Assembly: GCA_910589145.1 (NCBI GenBank)
Contig: CAJUSD010000009.1
Location: 1 to 64,000, forward strand
Direction of reading: 5' to 3'
Length of the DNA stretch: 64,000 nucleotides
DNA from: an uncultured Oscillospiraceae bacterium
GTDB lineage: Bacteria > Bacillota > Clostridia > Oscillospirales > Ruminococcaceae
The notes under the pieces are model-generated. The model did no database searches. It was given only the letters and a program-made list of their open reading frames with translations, and was not told where the DNA came from. Shown in pieces: positions 23,186 through 32,647 of this stretch; position 1 is the first letter of the stretch; each line of letters opens with the position of its first letter. Position numbers and translations under genes: made by a program.

Positions 23186-23899
23186 TTATCTATTGAGTTC
23201 CTTTTTTTCCGACTGGATATATGGGGCTAAATCCTGCGGTTCCGCTGCAAATTCTATTGGAACCTTTGCAAAAAACAGCCTCCCGTCATCCACCCATACC
23301 ACCTGGTAGAATACGGTATCCAATCCCACTCCTTCAGGGGTATTGGATACCAGCATCCGCTCTGTTACCGGGACAACATAACCGGTCTTATCCCCCAGTT
23401 CTGTTTCCTCCCCGTAATATTCCAGCCCTTTTTGCAGGAGTTCTTCACCGTCCCCCTGGTAATTCCAGCGGAACTGGTACTCATCCGACTCTTTCAATAC
23501 AGCCCGCTCTGCCCTTTCAACAGTATACGTCTTATTTTTGTTGTTTGCTGACGGGAACAACTGGAACGCTGTAAACATTGACATATCTATGTCCTTTGTT
23601 GCTTCCTCTGCCAATTCCTCTATTGTTGGTTCATATCTTCCAAGATTATAAAAATAAGTAATCAAATGCCGCTCCGGCTGTACCTCTATTCGGTTTAGTG
23701 ACATTCCATCTGGTATATTTACTGGAAGATAATACTCTCCGACCTGGGACAGAGCTTCATCCTGGGATTCCTTTACATATGACAGGAATTCCTCCTCTGT
23801 CTGAAAGGTGTCTGTCGGCGTTGATTCCGTTGGTATGCAGCCTGTTAATACCAGGCTGAGGATAATTCCAATTGGTATTATACGAAAAAGTTTTTTCAT
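23186..23899 (-). CDS. Lipoprotein of unknown function
   Basis: A 237-residue predicted lipoprotein: basic N-terminus MKKLFR, hydrophobic stretch and lipobox LVLTGC with Cys at 21. The mature part is acidic with no recognised domain; ITYFYNLGRYEPTIEELA and EYQFRWNYQGDGEELLQKG may form a small alpha/beta fold. TAAGGAG precedes the ATG. The neighbouring gene upstream also encodes a lipoprotein, but the ~140-base gap leaves operon membership open. Confidence 0.65.
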   Translation of the reverse strand: MKKLFRIIPIGIILSLVLTGCIPTESTPTDTFQTEEEFLSYVKESQDEALSQVGEYYLPVNIPDGMSLNRIEVQPERHLITYFYNLGRYEPTIEELAEEATKDIDMSMFTAFQLFPSANNKNKTYTVERAERAVLKESDEYQFRWNYQGDGEELLQKGLEYYGEETELGDKTGYVVPVTERMLVSNTPEGVGLDTVFYQVVWVDDGRLFFAKVPIEFAAEPQDLAPYIQSEKKELNR

Positions 23900-24041
23900 T
23901 TTGTATTTTTCTCCTTATAAAAGTCATGCGCTTCACCCTTCCGGCTGTGCAGCAATATACCCATTGTATCACATTTTAGAGAAAATATGTGAATAAATTG
24001 TTGGCAAATGCAGAAATCTGTGTTTCATTCGCGCAAAGGGT

Positions 24042-25262
24042 TCAGGGAACCGGTACAATCCGGTATATTTCCTCTGCGTCGTCATGCTGGATCCAATGGG
24101 TTCCCTGCGGGTTTACCATGTCCATCCGCTGTTCCGGGGGAATTTCTACTACATCCCCTGTCGATACATCATAATACTCGTCCATGCCTAGGGGGATATA
24201 TGTTCCAAAAATGCCATCCAAACTTCCCCACCGATCCATATTTCTGGCGTAATCATCTATGCCCGTAATTTTCCGCGGTTTTAAATCTTCCATATCCGCA
24301 TACCACAGCGAGTTATTCCCGCTTTCCGCCCATCTGAGCATTGCTATGATATCATCCGATACCGCATATGCGCTGAAGCGCTCTCCATCAAGGATTTTCC
24401 TTGTACCTGATTCATCTGCCAAAACAATGCTTCCCCATTCTTTGGTAGTATGGTAGGAATCGTAAAAAATCCCATGCTGGTTTGTATGTACTGTTACAAA
24501 CGAATTCCCTGATACAATTAATTTAATTTTGTCTGTATTGGGATAATACCGATAGTAATATTTACACGTTAAGTTAGGATCATCCGGCGCGGTCTGGACA
24601 GTTGTTAAAAGGAGCGTCTTGCTGTCCACCCATTTCCAGCTTTCCTCATATGTTTCTACCGGAAGTACCCGCGTGCCCTCAAACCAATATGTTTCTGCCT
24701 GTCCGTTTTCCCCGCCGCGTACTTCTACTGCCGGGACTTCTTTTACAACTTCGCCATCATATTCCATGATTGCTATGCCCGCCACAAACAGGTTCCCTTT
24801 CTGTGTTTTCCACAGGCACTTGCTTGGATAAGCTTTTTCCCGCGGCGTTTGTCTCCCATAGAAAAAAACGCCCCTTTCCCCTACTGCATATTCCTCTTCA
24901 TAGCCCTCTGGAAACGGGATTTCCCCATCCGGTTCGTTGTTCAGGTCTAATAGCTGCACCAACTGATGGTACACTACCGCTGCATGTTCCCCATCCTCTG
25001 TCCAGCTAATTTTGTCTATCCCTACACCGCTAAAGCTATACCAGGAAATATCTGAATCCATATAGTCATCCGAATATGAATCGTTTTCTTCTGGCGGGAT
25101 TTCTTCGTCATCCTGCAAGCCCTCGCTGGATGTGGACGAACGAATGGAAGACGAGTATTGTGATAAATCCCTGGTACAGCCTGTCAACGCCATTAATAAA
25201 GTCACTACTATTATAACTATTTTGTCTATAAAACCTTTTTTAAAAACAATTAAAGATAACAT
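24042..25262 (-). CDS. Lipoprotein of unknown function, possible beta-propeller
   Basis: A predicted lipoprotein of about 406 residues with a lipobox-like LLMALTGC after a hydrophobic span, then an Asp/Glu/Ser-rich linker. The body has repeated strand-turn units (ISWTEDGEHAAVVYHQLVQL, WVDSKTLLLTTVQ, IAMLRWAESGNNSLWYADME) suggestive of a TolB/WD-like propeller. This is only a pattern impression. Two in-frame ATGs are possible (25274 and 25262); AAAGGA is placed better for 25262. Extracytoplasmic location is expected. Confidence 0.6.
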   Translation of the reverse strand: MLSLIVFKKGFIDKIVIIVVTLLMALTGCTRDLSQYSSSIRSSTSSEGLQDDEEIPPEENDSYSDDYMDSDISWYSFSGVGIDKISWTEDGEHAAVVYHQLVQLLDLNNEPDGEIPFPEGYEEEYAVGERGVFFYGRQTPREKAYPSKCLWKTQKGNLFVAGIAIMEYDGEVVKEVPAVEVRGGENGQAETYWFEGTRVLPVETYEESWKWVDSKTLLLTTVQTAPDDPNLTCKYYYRYYPNTDKIKLIVSGNSFVTVHTNQHGIFYDSYHTTKEWGSIVLADESGTRKILDGERFSAYAVSDDIIAMLRWAESGNNSLWYADMEDLKPRKITGIDDYARNMDRWGSLDGIFGTYIPLGMDEYYDVSTGDVVEIPPEQRMDMVNPQGTHWIQHDDAEEIYRIVPVP

Positions 25263-25292
25263 TCCTTCGCACATCCTTTCCGGTCCTTAGGG

Positions 25293-25445
25293 CCTGTTTA
25301 GGATCTCAACGTGTGCGGATTAGCGAGCGGATTTTTTGCCCAGCAGGGCAAAAACCCGCAGCAATCCTGACGGATTGCAAGGGTTTTTAACGCAGTCTGG
25401 GCGGAAAATCCGCCGCTAAGACGTGCGCGGGGAGATTCTAAACGG
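25293..25445. repeat. Long imperfect inverted repeat, element 2
   Basis: About 153 bp, with end arms CCTGTTTAGGATCTC and GAGATTCTAAACGG. On the minus strand it contains GGCGGATTTTCCGC, GACTGCGTTA, CCTTG and hairpin GCAATCC-GTCA-GGATTGC, then CTGCG. Element 1 (1671-1834) shares the constant words, but its hairpin is GACGGGC-GTCA-GCCCGCC. It lies between the lipoprotein gene and the secA promoter. Confidence 0.75.
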
Positions 25446-25575
25446 CTCTCATGTCCTATGTATAATAGTGTACCAGAATTGGACGTATGTTTCCAGCTTT
25501 ATGGGAAAAATTAAGAAAATTTTGTGATAATATGCCTGCACGTTATTTATTCACAATAATTTCATTCCTGAAGGT

Positions 25576-25604
25576 TTGACAAATGGGCATAGTATGGGTA
25601 CAAT
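25576..25604 (+). promoter_or_regulatory. secA promoter
   Basis: TTGACA (25576-25581), 17 bases, TACAAT (25599-25604). The secA start lies about 65 bases downstream of the expected transcription start. Confidence 0.7.
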
Positions 25605-25675
25605 AAAAAATGACAGTCTTTTATTGAATTAAATTCCGCATGTTGGATATTGAATAACATATAGAGGTGAAACGC

Positions 25676-28522
25676 ATGGGTTTTTTGGAGAAAATCTTTG
25701 GTTCCTACTCACAGCGGGAACTAAAGCGGATTGAGCCCATTGCAAAGCAGGTCTTTGCATTGGAAGATCAATTCAAGGCAATGAGCGACGAGGAATTAAA
25801 AGGCATAACCCCCAAGTTAAAGGAGCAGCTTGCCCAGGGATACAGTCTCGACAGCATCCTGCCGGAAGCATTTGCAGCCTGCCGGGAAGCGGCAGACCGT
25901 GTATTGGGGAAGCGGCATTTCCCGGTACAGATTATCGGCGGCATTGTACTGCATCAGGGACGTATCGCAGAAATGCGCACCGGTGAAGGTAAGACGCAGG
26001 TAGCGGCCCTTCCCGGATATTTAAACGCCCTTACAGGAAAAGGCGTCCATGTGGTTACTGTAAACGACTACCTGGCTAAATATGGCAGTGAACAAATGGG
26101 AAAGGTTTACCGTTTTCTTGGCTTGACTGTAGGGCTGATTGTCCATGGTCTGGATAAGGAAGAACGCCAGGCAGCCTATGCCTGTGATATCACTTATGGA
26201 ACCAACAATGAATTTGGGTTCGATTACCTCCGCGACAACATGGTTGTATATAAGTCGGAACAGGTACAGCGGGGCCATAATTTTTGTATTGTGGACGAGG
26301 TGGACTCCATTTTGATTGATGAAGCCCGTACCCCGCTTATTATTTCCGGCCAGGGGGATAAATCAACAGACCTTTATACCATCGCAGACAGGTTTGTCCG
26401 CACGCTGAAGGTTGTCAAGGTGGCGGAACTGGATTCCAAGCAGGATTCGGACGAGCAGTACCAGGAAGCTGATTACCTGGTAGACGAAAAGGCCCGTACT
26501 GCAACGCTGACCCCTAACGGCGTTCACAAGGCAGAATTGTATTTTAATATTGAGAACCTTACCGACCCGGATAATATGACATTAAGCCATCATATCAACC
26601 AGGCAATTAAGGCACATGGCACTATGCGCCGGGATGTTGATTATGTCATTAAAGATGGACAGGTTGTAATTGTTGACGAGCATACCGGGCGCCTAATGGA
26701 AGGCAGACGGTATAACGAAGGTCTTCACCAGGCCATTGAAGCAAAGGAAAAGGTACAGGTACAGCGGGAATCCAAAACCTTAGCCACGATTACTTTCCAA
26801 AACTATTTCCGTATGTATCAAAAATTATCTGGTATGACTGGTACGGCCCTGACGGAAGAAAGCGAATTCAGGGAAATCTATAAACTGGATGTAATAGAAA
26901 TTCCCACCAACAAGCCGGTTATTCGTATTGACAACCCGGATTCCATTTATAAAACACAAAAAGCAAAATATGAAGCAGTTATTGAGCAAATTGTAAAATG
27001 CCATGAAAAAGGACAGCCTGTGCTGGTAGGAACCGTATCGGTAGAAAGATCCGAAATGCTCAGCCAGATGCTGAAGCGGCGCGGCGTGAAACATGAAGTG
27101 CTGAACGCCAAATATCACGAAAAGGAAGCAGAAATTGTAGCCCAGGCAGGTAAATTCGGGGCAGTCACTATAGCTACCAATATGGCTGGACGCGGCACAG
27201 ATATTATGTTAGGCGGCAACGCGGAATTTCTCGCCAAAGCGGAAATGCGCAAAGAGGGTATTCCAGAGGAAATTATTATTGAAGCTACTGGTTACGCCGA
27301 AACGGAAAACGAAGAAATTTTAAGCGCACGGGAAAAATTTATAGAACTAATTCAGAAATATACAAAGGAAATCGAACCAGAGGCCGAAAAAGTACGGCAG
27401 GCAGGCGGATTATTTGTAATAGGTACAGAGCGGCATGATGCACGCCGTATTGACAACCAGCTCAGAGGGCGTTCCGGCCGTCAGGGAGATCCTGGCGAAT
27501 CCCGGTTCTATCTGTCCCTGGAAGACGATCTTATGCGTCTGTTTGGGGGGGAACGCATCCAAGCTATGATGAATAACCTGGGGCTGGAGGATGATATCCC
27601 CATTGAAAACCGGATGCTGACCAATTCCATTGAATCAGCCCAGACAAAGGTAGAAGCACGTAACTTCGGTATTCGTAAAAACGTCCTGCAATATGACGAC
27701 GTTATGAACCGCCAGCGTGAAATTATTTACGGCCAGCGCGGCAAGGTTCTTAACGGTGAAGATTTATCCGATTATATCTCTAAGATGATTGATGAATGTA
27801 TTGAAGCTACAGTAGATACCTTCTTAGCAGATGATGAAGTAAAATATGAATGGAACTTTAATGGTTTGCGGGATCACTTTATGGGGTGGATTACTGGACC
27901 GGAAGACTTGAAATATACGGATGAGGATCTGGAGACATTGACCAGAGACAAGGTAAAGGAGAGTCTGAAGGAGAAAGCCCATACCCTATATTCAGAAAAA
28001 GAAAAACTTTATGGAACGGAAACCATGCGGGAGCTGGAGCGGGTAATCCTTCTGCGCAATGTAGATACTCAGTGGATGGATCATATTGATGCGATGGATG
28101 AATTAAAACGTGGTATCGGCCTGCGCTCCTATGCACAGAAAGATCCTGTAGTAGAGTACCGTTTTGAAGGATTTGAAATGTTTGACCAAATGGTTAATAC
28201 CATTCGGGAAGATACTGTCAAAACCTTGTTCTTAGTACAGATTAGACGGCCCAGACAACAGGAAGCTGTCGCTGCACGTCCCCCTATGGAGGAACAGCCG
28301 GAAAATGAACAGCCTTCTGTTGAGGATAAACCTTCAGCAGAGACTCAGCCACAGCAAGAAGAATATAAAGAACTGAAACGGGTTCAGGTTGCCAAACCAA
28401 CTGCTACCAATGAGCACAGCACAACTGTCCAGCGGACAGTAAAAAAGATTGGACGAAATGATCCCTGTCCTTGTGGAAGCGGAAAAAAATATAAAAAATG
28501 CTGCGGGAGAAATGAATCTTAA
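25676..28522 (+). CDS. secA: Preprotein translocase ATPase SecA
   Basis: A 948-residue SecA motor that drives secretory proteins through SecYEG. It shows Walker A MRTGEGKTQVA (about 103-113), the DEAD-type box FCIVDEVDSILIDEARTPLI, helicase motifs TNMAGRGTDIMLGG and QLRGRSGRQGDPG, and the C-terminal zinc-binding tail NDPCPCGSGKKYKKCCG used for SecB/ribosome contact. Length is slightly above the usual 840-900 because of a Pro/Glu/Gln-rich linker before the tail. AGAGGTGA five bases before ATG 25676 sets the start; a GTG at 25667 overlaps that signal. Confidence 0.97.
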   Translation: MGFLEKIFGSYSQRELKRIEPIAKQVFALEDQFKAMSDEELKGITPKLKEQLAQGYSLDSILPEAFAACREAADRVLGKRHFPVQIIGGIVLHQGRIAEMRTGEGKTQVAALPGYLNALTGKGVHVVTVNDYLAKYGSEQMGKVYRFLGLTVGLIVHGLDKEERQAAYACDITYGTNNEFGFDYLRDNMVVYKSEQVQRGHNFCIVDEVDSILIDEARTPLIISGQGDKSTDLYTIADRFVRTLKVVKVAELDSKQDSDEQYQEADYLVDEKARTATLTPNGVHKAELYFNIENLTDPDNMTLSHHINQAIKAHGTMRRDVDYVIKDGQVVIVDEHTGRLMEGRRYNEGLHQAIEAKEKVQVQRESKTLATITFQNYFRMYQKLSGMTGTALTEESEFREIYKLDVIEIPTNKPVIRIDNPDSIYKTQKAKYEAVIEQIVKCHEKGQPVLVGTVSVERSEMLSQMLKRRGVKHEVLNAKYHEKEAEIVAQAGKFGAVTIATNMAGRGTDIMLGGNAEFLAKAEMRKEGIPEEIIIEATGYAETENEEILSAREKFIELIQKYTKEIEPEAEKVRQAGGLFVIGTERHDARRIDNQLRGRSGRQGDPGESRFYLSLEDDLMRLFGGERIQAMMNNLGLEDDIPIENRMLTNSIESAQTKVEARNFGIRKNVLQYDDVMNRQREIIYGQRGKVLNGEDLSDYISKMIDECIEATVDTFLADDEVKYEWNFNGLRDHFMGWITGPEDLKYTDEDLETLTRDKVKESLKEKAHTLYSEKEKLYGTETMRELERVILLRNVDTQWMDHIDAMDELKRGIGLRSYAQKDPVVEYRFEGFEMFDQMVNTIREDTVKTLFLVQIRRPRQQEAVAARPPMEEQPENEQPSVEDKPSAETQPQQEEYKELKRVQVAKPTATNEHSTTVQRTVKKIGRNDPCPCGSGKKYKKCCGRNES

Positions 28523-28676
28523 TAGAGATGGGGTGGCTTCCCTTTTGGAAAACCCCTTTTTGCAGGTAAGTGGAAAATAAAATCCCGCATCCAAACAGCG
28601 AAAATTAACTAAATCATCCCCTGCAGACGGGCATAAGGAAAAAATCTATTTATCCGTCAGAACTTTTAAATAATTA

Positions 28677-28756
28677 GCCTGCCCGATTGGTTAAGGTGGA
28701 CCGTATAGATTGGTGCTTAGTCCCAATCTATACAGTCCACCCCACTTAGGCGGGCT
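28677..28756 (+). terminator. Long hairpin after secA, terminator-like
   Basis: Outer arms AGCCTGCC/GGCGGGCT surround an inner long stem GTGGAC-C-GTATAGATTGG paired with CCAATCTATAC-A-GTCCAC, followed by TCTTTCTTTTC. It is longer than an ordinary terminator and may be a dispersed element that took on that role. An 11-base C run follows at 28780-28790. Confidence 0.5.
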
Positions 28757-28885
28757 TCTTTCTTTTCGGTCTACTCCTGCCCCCCCCCCCACAAAAAAAT
28801 TCCTATACTACTGATAAGCTGGCGGTTTTGACTTTTAATGCTAAATGTACTTAATACCAGTTCAGCCGAACTGCCCTCAGCCCAT

Positions 28886-28926
28886 TAGAGTTTGACACAC
28901 CTCAAAGTTTTCTCTTTCAGTCATCC
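28886..28926 (-). repeat. Dispersed repeat B, partial copy 3
   Basis: On the minus strand this reads GGATGACTGAAAGAGAAAAC, then TTTGAGGTGTGTCAAACTCT, matching the left half of copies 1 and 2. The right half is missing, so this is a decayed or truncated copy. Non-coding. Confidence 0.6.
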
Positions 28927-29051
28927 AAGAAACTGTCAGCTTGCGATGATGTTGTCCCTAAAATCGAAAACTACTAATTTAAAAGTAAGTTTTTCATTGA
29001 ACTCACATTTATATAAAATATCAAAATTGCTGGTTAAAAGAGGAATATGCC

Positions 29052-29875
29052 ATGAATAATTTTAAAATACGGACGAAAATTTAAATTGTCTTGGGCTGTT
29101 TAATGTTCAGCGCTGCACTTATGACAGGCTACTGCCTGAATAAACTGAGGGATACCTCTGAATTAATTCCCTGTTTGTATCATGGCCCTTATATCAATTC
29201 TCTTTCTTCCGTTGCAGTGTTCCAGGAAATTTATAGAATGGAAAACTCTATTTGAAACATGGTAATGGAGCAGAGCAGAATATATCCTCCTGTAAGGATA
29301 CTTGTCAGGAAGCGATGGCAGCGGCAAACGAAGATATTGAAGCTATGAATTCCATGAACAGTACAAATCTGAATACCTTAAAGCAGGCCCTTAACCGGTT
29401 AAACGAACTGCTTCAGACTGTTACAGCTTCCCTTTCCAACCCTGAAGAAATCCAAAAGTTGGCTCTGGAGATTGAAGATGTAGTATTCCAGGCAGAGAAT
29501 GCTGCCCGCCTGTTGGCCAGTGAGGCCGCAAAACATACCACAGAGATGATTAATAACGCCATTGCATCTGTAAATGGTGGGATGATTATTGTAAACTCTA
29601 CCGCTTCAGCCCTCCGCAAAGTTGGGGAGGATGTTAAAATCATGGCTGACCTTCTCGGTGAAATTGACCGTTCTACTCATGAACAGGCTAAGGCGATTCA
29701 GGAAATGAATGAATCTATTGAATAAATTACCACTGTTGTACACGCAAATTCAGCCACAGCTGAGGAAAATTCTACGTCCTCTGATGAGCTCTCTGCTCAG
29801 GCTGGCATTTTAGAGGGACTGATTGTGAATTTTAAATTAAAAGATGATTTTCCCCCAACCGCTCCTCTTTCTTGA
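29052..29875 (+). pseudogene. Decayed methyl-accepting chemotaxis protein
   Basis: The start (ATG 29052, NNFKIRTKI) is followed at once by a stop. Then come a hydrophobic segment VLGCLMFSAALMTGYC, another stop, a frame change, an open stretch 29252-29725 and a third stop at 29723-29725, after which ITTVVHANSATAEENSTSS continues to 29875. The last segment is the conserved end of the MCP signalling domain; DRSTHEQAKAIQEMNESIE precedes it. The HAMP domain and the hairpin tip are missing. The remaining 157-codon frame has no proper start and is unlikely to be functional. Confidence 0.8.
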
Positions 29876-29900
29876 AACTATTTTTTCAGGATAGTCATGG

Positions 29901-29944
29901 AAAACGAAAGGCTCTGCCGTTACTTTCAGAGCCTTTCGTTTTTT
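29901..29944. terminator. Bidirectional terminator
   Basis: AACGAAAGGCTCTG/CAGAGCCTTTCGTT with flanking A and T runs, between the MCP pseudogene (plus) and the 180-residue protein gene (minus). The hairpin overlaps the 3' end of the latter gene. Confidence 0.8.
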
Positions 29945-30468
29945 AAGTTTCCGTCCATATCCAAAAAATACTTGGTATTGTCCCAGTCCTGGAGATGGAT
30001 GTAATCATCCTCTATTTTACAAAGCGTGAAAATCTCCTTTCCGCCAAATTCCCACAGTTTATCCAAATTCCGATTTAACATAATAACTACCAGTTCCCCA
30101 TATATCAGATACCCATTTGAGCATGGGTAGATTGCATACCCAACCCCAAATATATCTAAATTTATGGTTTTTTCTATCTGTATGCTTTTAAGATTAATCG
30201 CTGTTATTCTATGGTTTTGTAATACAATCAAAGTATCGCCCTCTAATATGGCACAATCGTTTTCATAAGAATAAAAGCTTCCAATCAGTGCAGCAAAAAA
30301 ATTTTGATGAAGGGATTCCACTTTTATTGCAAAGGTTTTAGAAATATTACTGTGACTTTTCACTTCTGGATTAAATACATAATCATAATATTGATTGTCT
30401 GCCGAATCTATTGTATAAGTTGTATCAACTGTAATTTCCACCTGATAAGTATCGTTTTCCAGCCGCAT
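29926..30468 (-). CDS. Hypothetical protein
   Basis: A protein of about 180 residues with alternating strands and no recognised family (IEVTVDTTY-like start, YYDYVFNPEVKSHSN, LEGDTLIVLQNHRITAINL, LIYGELVVIMLNRNLDKLWE). The pattern suggests a beta-propeller-like or immunity-type protein, which cannot be settled. GGAGG nine bases before the ATG at 30468 sets the start; a longer frame begins at 30510. The stop codon lies inside a terminator hairpin. It lies downstream of the G5/3D gene, with a terminator between. Confidence 0.55.
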   Translation of the reverse strand: MRLENDTYQVEITVDTTYTIDSADNQYYDYVFNPEVKSHSNISKTFAIKVESLHQNFFAALIGSFYSYENDCAILEGDTLIVLQNHRITAINLKSIQIEKTINLDIFGVGYAIYPCSNGYLIYGELVVIMLNRNLDKLWEFGGKEIFTLCKIEDDYIHLQDWDNTKYFLDMDGNLKNERL

Positions 30469-30490
30469 TATAAATAACCTCCACATAAAT

Positions 30491-30519
30491 AAAAACGGCT
30501 GTGAGCTCATTCACAGCCG
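30491..30519 (-). terminator. Terminator of the G5/3D gene
   Basis: CGGCTGTGA/TCACAGCCG with GCTCA loop, followed by TTTTTATTT on the minus strand, just after the 3D-protein stop codon. Confidence 0.8.
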
Positions 30520-30526
30520 CAAATAC

Positions 30527-31570
30527 TTATTCTAAAATGTAAATATTAACTGTCCGCAGACCATTGAGGCAGCTTTCATAGTAGGTGGAATAAAACAGAT
30601 CCACATCTACAATCCCCTCCATTAGTCCGGTTCCGGTATCTGCTGCCACTGCATACCCATAAACAAACTTATTATCAGGTGAAGTAATATACAGTTTGGT
30701 ACCATAGGGAATCACTTCAGGATTAACAGCTACATATCCTACCCCAGCCCGCCGTCCGCTGGCAGTCCCTGCTCCGGCTCTGGCTGTATATCCTGTTGCG
30801 GTTGCATTTTTTATTACACTTTCATAGTGAGTTGGAACCCCGTTTCGGATGGTATAGCCAAAGTCCAAGGGAGAAACCGGAACTCCTGTAGCCCCTTGAA
30901 GCACCTCTTGTGTTTGGGGTTTTTTCACAAGCGTTTCTTCCTCCAATTGTTCTTCATAAACCATACCATCAACGGTTCTTTGTACATACACATACTTTTT
31001 CAGTCCTTCCCGGCCAGAAGTCAATATATGCTGCTTTCCATTTCGGAGAAGAGATGTTTGATGGTATTCCACTTCAAAGGGAATCACTTCTTCCTCTGTT
31101 CTGGTAACATAGTCAACCCGTTGAATGACAATATGGTCGTTCTCCTGAAGGGAGTGGGATAGGGGAAAATTAATGGTATCGTGTTCCCCTAGGGCAATGC
31201 CGGACTCAGCTAACAGGGAACTTACAGAGCCATCCGTTTTCATATACTTATTGGTTGTGTCATCAACCGTCAAAAGTACAGGAAATGCTCTGGTAATACT
31301 GATCTCTCCCACTCTACCGCTGAACCCTGTAAAATCTACGGAATCATAAGCCATTGTCATAATTCCGTATTCGGAAAGGATATCCTCTGGTTCGTCGTTA
31401 ATGGTAAATCTCAGGGCGACAATATCTCCGTCACGGATATACACGGCGTTTGTTCTTTGCGACAGCATAAAGACAAAACACGCCAGCCCGGCAAATAATA
31501 CCCCTACGGCGAAGATCCTGCTTTTCAGAAATTCTCCAAATTGCAGGGCATTCTGTAATAAGCGTCTCAT
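30527..31570 (-). CDS. Cell-wall protein with DUF348, G5 and 3D domains
   Basis: A 347-residue exported protein. Membrane anchor at about 19-37 (IFAVGVLFAGLACFVFML). A DUF348-type repeat follows (about 110-160), then a G5 domain with the pattern EEVIPFEVEY and EEETLVKKPQ (about 155-235), then a C-terminal 3D domain (ATGYTARAGAGTASGRRAGV, VAADTGTGLMEGIVDVDLF) with the three conserved Asp of YabE/Rpf-like lytic enzymes. It probably cuts or remodels peptidoglycan. It is expressed from a strong promoter with a long leader (31571-31797). Confidence 0.85.
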   Translation of the reverse strand: MRRLLQNALQFGEFLKSRIFAVGVLFAGLACFVFMLSQRTNAVYIRDGDIVALRFTINDEPEDILSEYGIMTMAYDSVDFTGFSGRVGEISITRAFPVLLTVDDTTNKYMKTDGSVSSLLAESGIALGEHDTINFPLSHSLQENDHIVIQRVDYVTRTEEEVIPFEVEYHQTSLLRNGKQHILTSGREGLKKYVYVQRTVDGMVYEEQLEEETLVKKPQTQEVLQGATGVPVSPLDFGYTIRNGVPTHYESVIKNATATGYTARAGAGTASGRRAGVGYVAVNPEVIPYGTKLYITSPDNKFVYGYAVAADTGTGLMEGIVDVDLFYSTYYESCLNGLRTVNIYILE

Positions 31571-31797
31571 AGAATTCTCCTTTTACCTGTTCCGCCCCCC
31601 TGCCACTGCTCTGGCATTTTAATCTAAATCCCTTTCGGGATCGTTTTTCCATACAGCTTTCGGGGGTACAGTCATTGACGCAAGGATTGGTCCATGCGCT
31701 CTTTGTTTATCCTTATGGGAACTTGCTCTCATATAAGGATAAGGCTGTGTCCCATAAGACTTTAGCTTATTATATTCAACCCTTATTGTTTTGTCAA
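31571..31797 (-). promoter_or_regulatory. Promoter and structured ~190-nt leader of the G5/3D gene
   Basis: TTGACA (complement 31792-31797), 17 bases, TATAAT (complement 31769-31774). The leader has a perfect 10-bp stem TTATCCTTAT/ATAAGGATAA with a 16-base loop and a hairpin ATCCC-GAAA-GGGAT nearer the start codon. Similar genes in Firmicutes often sit behind a c-di-AMP riboswitch, but the ydaO core sequences were not found here. A cis-regulatory RNA is possible. Confidence 0.5.
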
Positions 31798-32164
31798 ATT
31801 AGACGAATGTCTTTTTATGGCTTAATTCTGCCTTTTTCATGAAAAAAATATATGCTTTTTTCATGTTTTTGTGAACAATACAGCGGTTTTTTCCATCTAA
31901 TCTTAGTAAATATATACAAATTTGAGCAACTCTAAGTAAAAAGTTTAAAAGTATATCTATTAATCATTTTTCTTTTAATTTATTGTTATAAATATCATTT
32001 TCATAACAAAGCGCAGGAAAAACCTTCGGCATACTTTCATGACGTATATACCAAAAGGTTCCCCTGCGTCTCATTTTATTACTACACTTTTACAGTAACC
32101 GTTCCATTGGGTAAAAGTGGAAATTATACTGCAAGCCTCTCGCCAAAGGATGTAATGCTAAAAA
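31798..32164. other. Intergenic region with an imperfect hairpin
   Basis: AT-rich, no coding frame. At 32011-32070 an imperfect hairpin GCAGG..AACCTT..ATAC / GTAT..AAGGTT..CCTGC may end the minus-strand regulator transcript, though a clear U run is lacking. Nothing else recognised. Confidence 0.35.
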
Positions 32165-32647
32165 TCAACTGATATGATTACGGATAATTTCCTTGGAAGC
32201 AACAAGAATTTCTGCCAAAATACGGATTTCTTTTGGAGAGCAATCATCAATGATATCCGCAATTTCCTGCTGGAACGGCTGAATCGCATGTTCCAAATTA
32301 TCACACAAAAGGGATTCCGCAGAAACATGAAGAGCATTTGCAATACGGATCAATGATTGTATGCTCAATTTTGTAGTGCCTCGTTCTATATGAGAAATAT
32401 TTGAAGGCACTAATCCTACTTTTTCCGCCAATGCCTGTTGTGTAAGCCTTTGTTTTTTACGATATTCACGTACCCGTTTACCAATTAACTCATACCGGAT
32501 CTCTTGTCCTGTGTATCCAGTATCATCGCCGGAGTCACAAGAATCATTGGTTTGATCCATCTGGTATACCATATGCGTTTGGATCTGCGGCGCAATAGCC
32601 TGTTCCTGGAGTTCCGGGTTCAGGTATCCTCTTTCTTGTACATCCAT
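32165..32647 (-). CDS. XRE-family transcriptional regulator
   Basis: A 160-residue protein. The N-terminal 50 residues are low complexity (DQTNDSCDSGDDTGYTG). A clear Cro/C1 helix-turn-helix domain covers about 56-112 (LTQQALAEKVGLVPSNISHI, TTKLSIQSLIRIANALHVS). The C-terminal helix (QEIADIIDDCSPKEIRILAE) resembles the tails of clostridial regulators of cell-wall or sporulation genes. AAAGGAGAG lies before the ATG. Its own promoter lies at 32789-32817 and the leader is about 135 nt. Target genes are unknown. Confidence 0.85.
   Translation of the reverse strand: MDVQERGYLNPELQEQAIAPQIQTHMVYQMDQTNDSCDSGDDTGYTGQEIRYELIGKRVREYRKKQRLTQQALAEKVGLVPSNISHIERGTTKLSIQSLIRIANALHVSAESLLCDNLEHAIQPFQQEIADIIDDCSPKEIRILAEILVASKEIIRNHIS

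Noticed and set aside
28780..28790. Run of eleven C residues, a possible phase-variation tract
   Set aside because: It is not in a coding frame or a clear promoter spacer; it may be a sequencing artefact or neutral.
31571..31797. c-di-AMP (ydaO) riboswitch before the G5/3D gene
   Set aside because: The conserved core words of the class could not be found; kept only as a generic structured leader.
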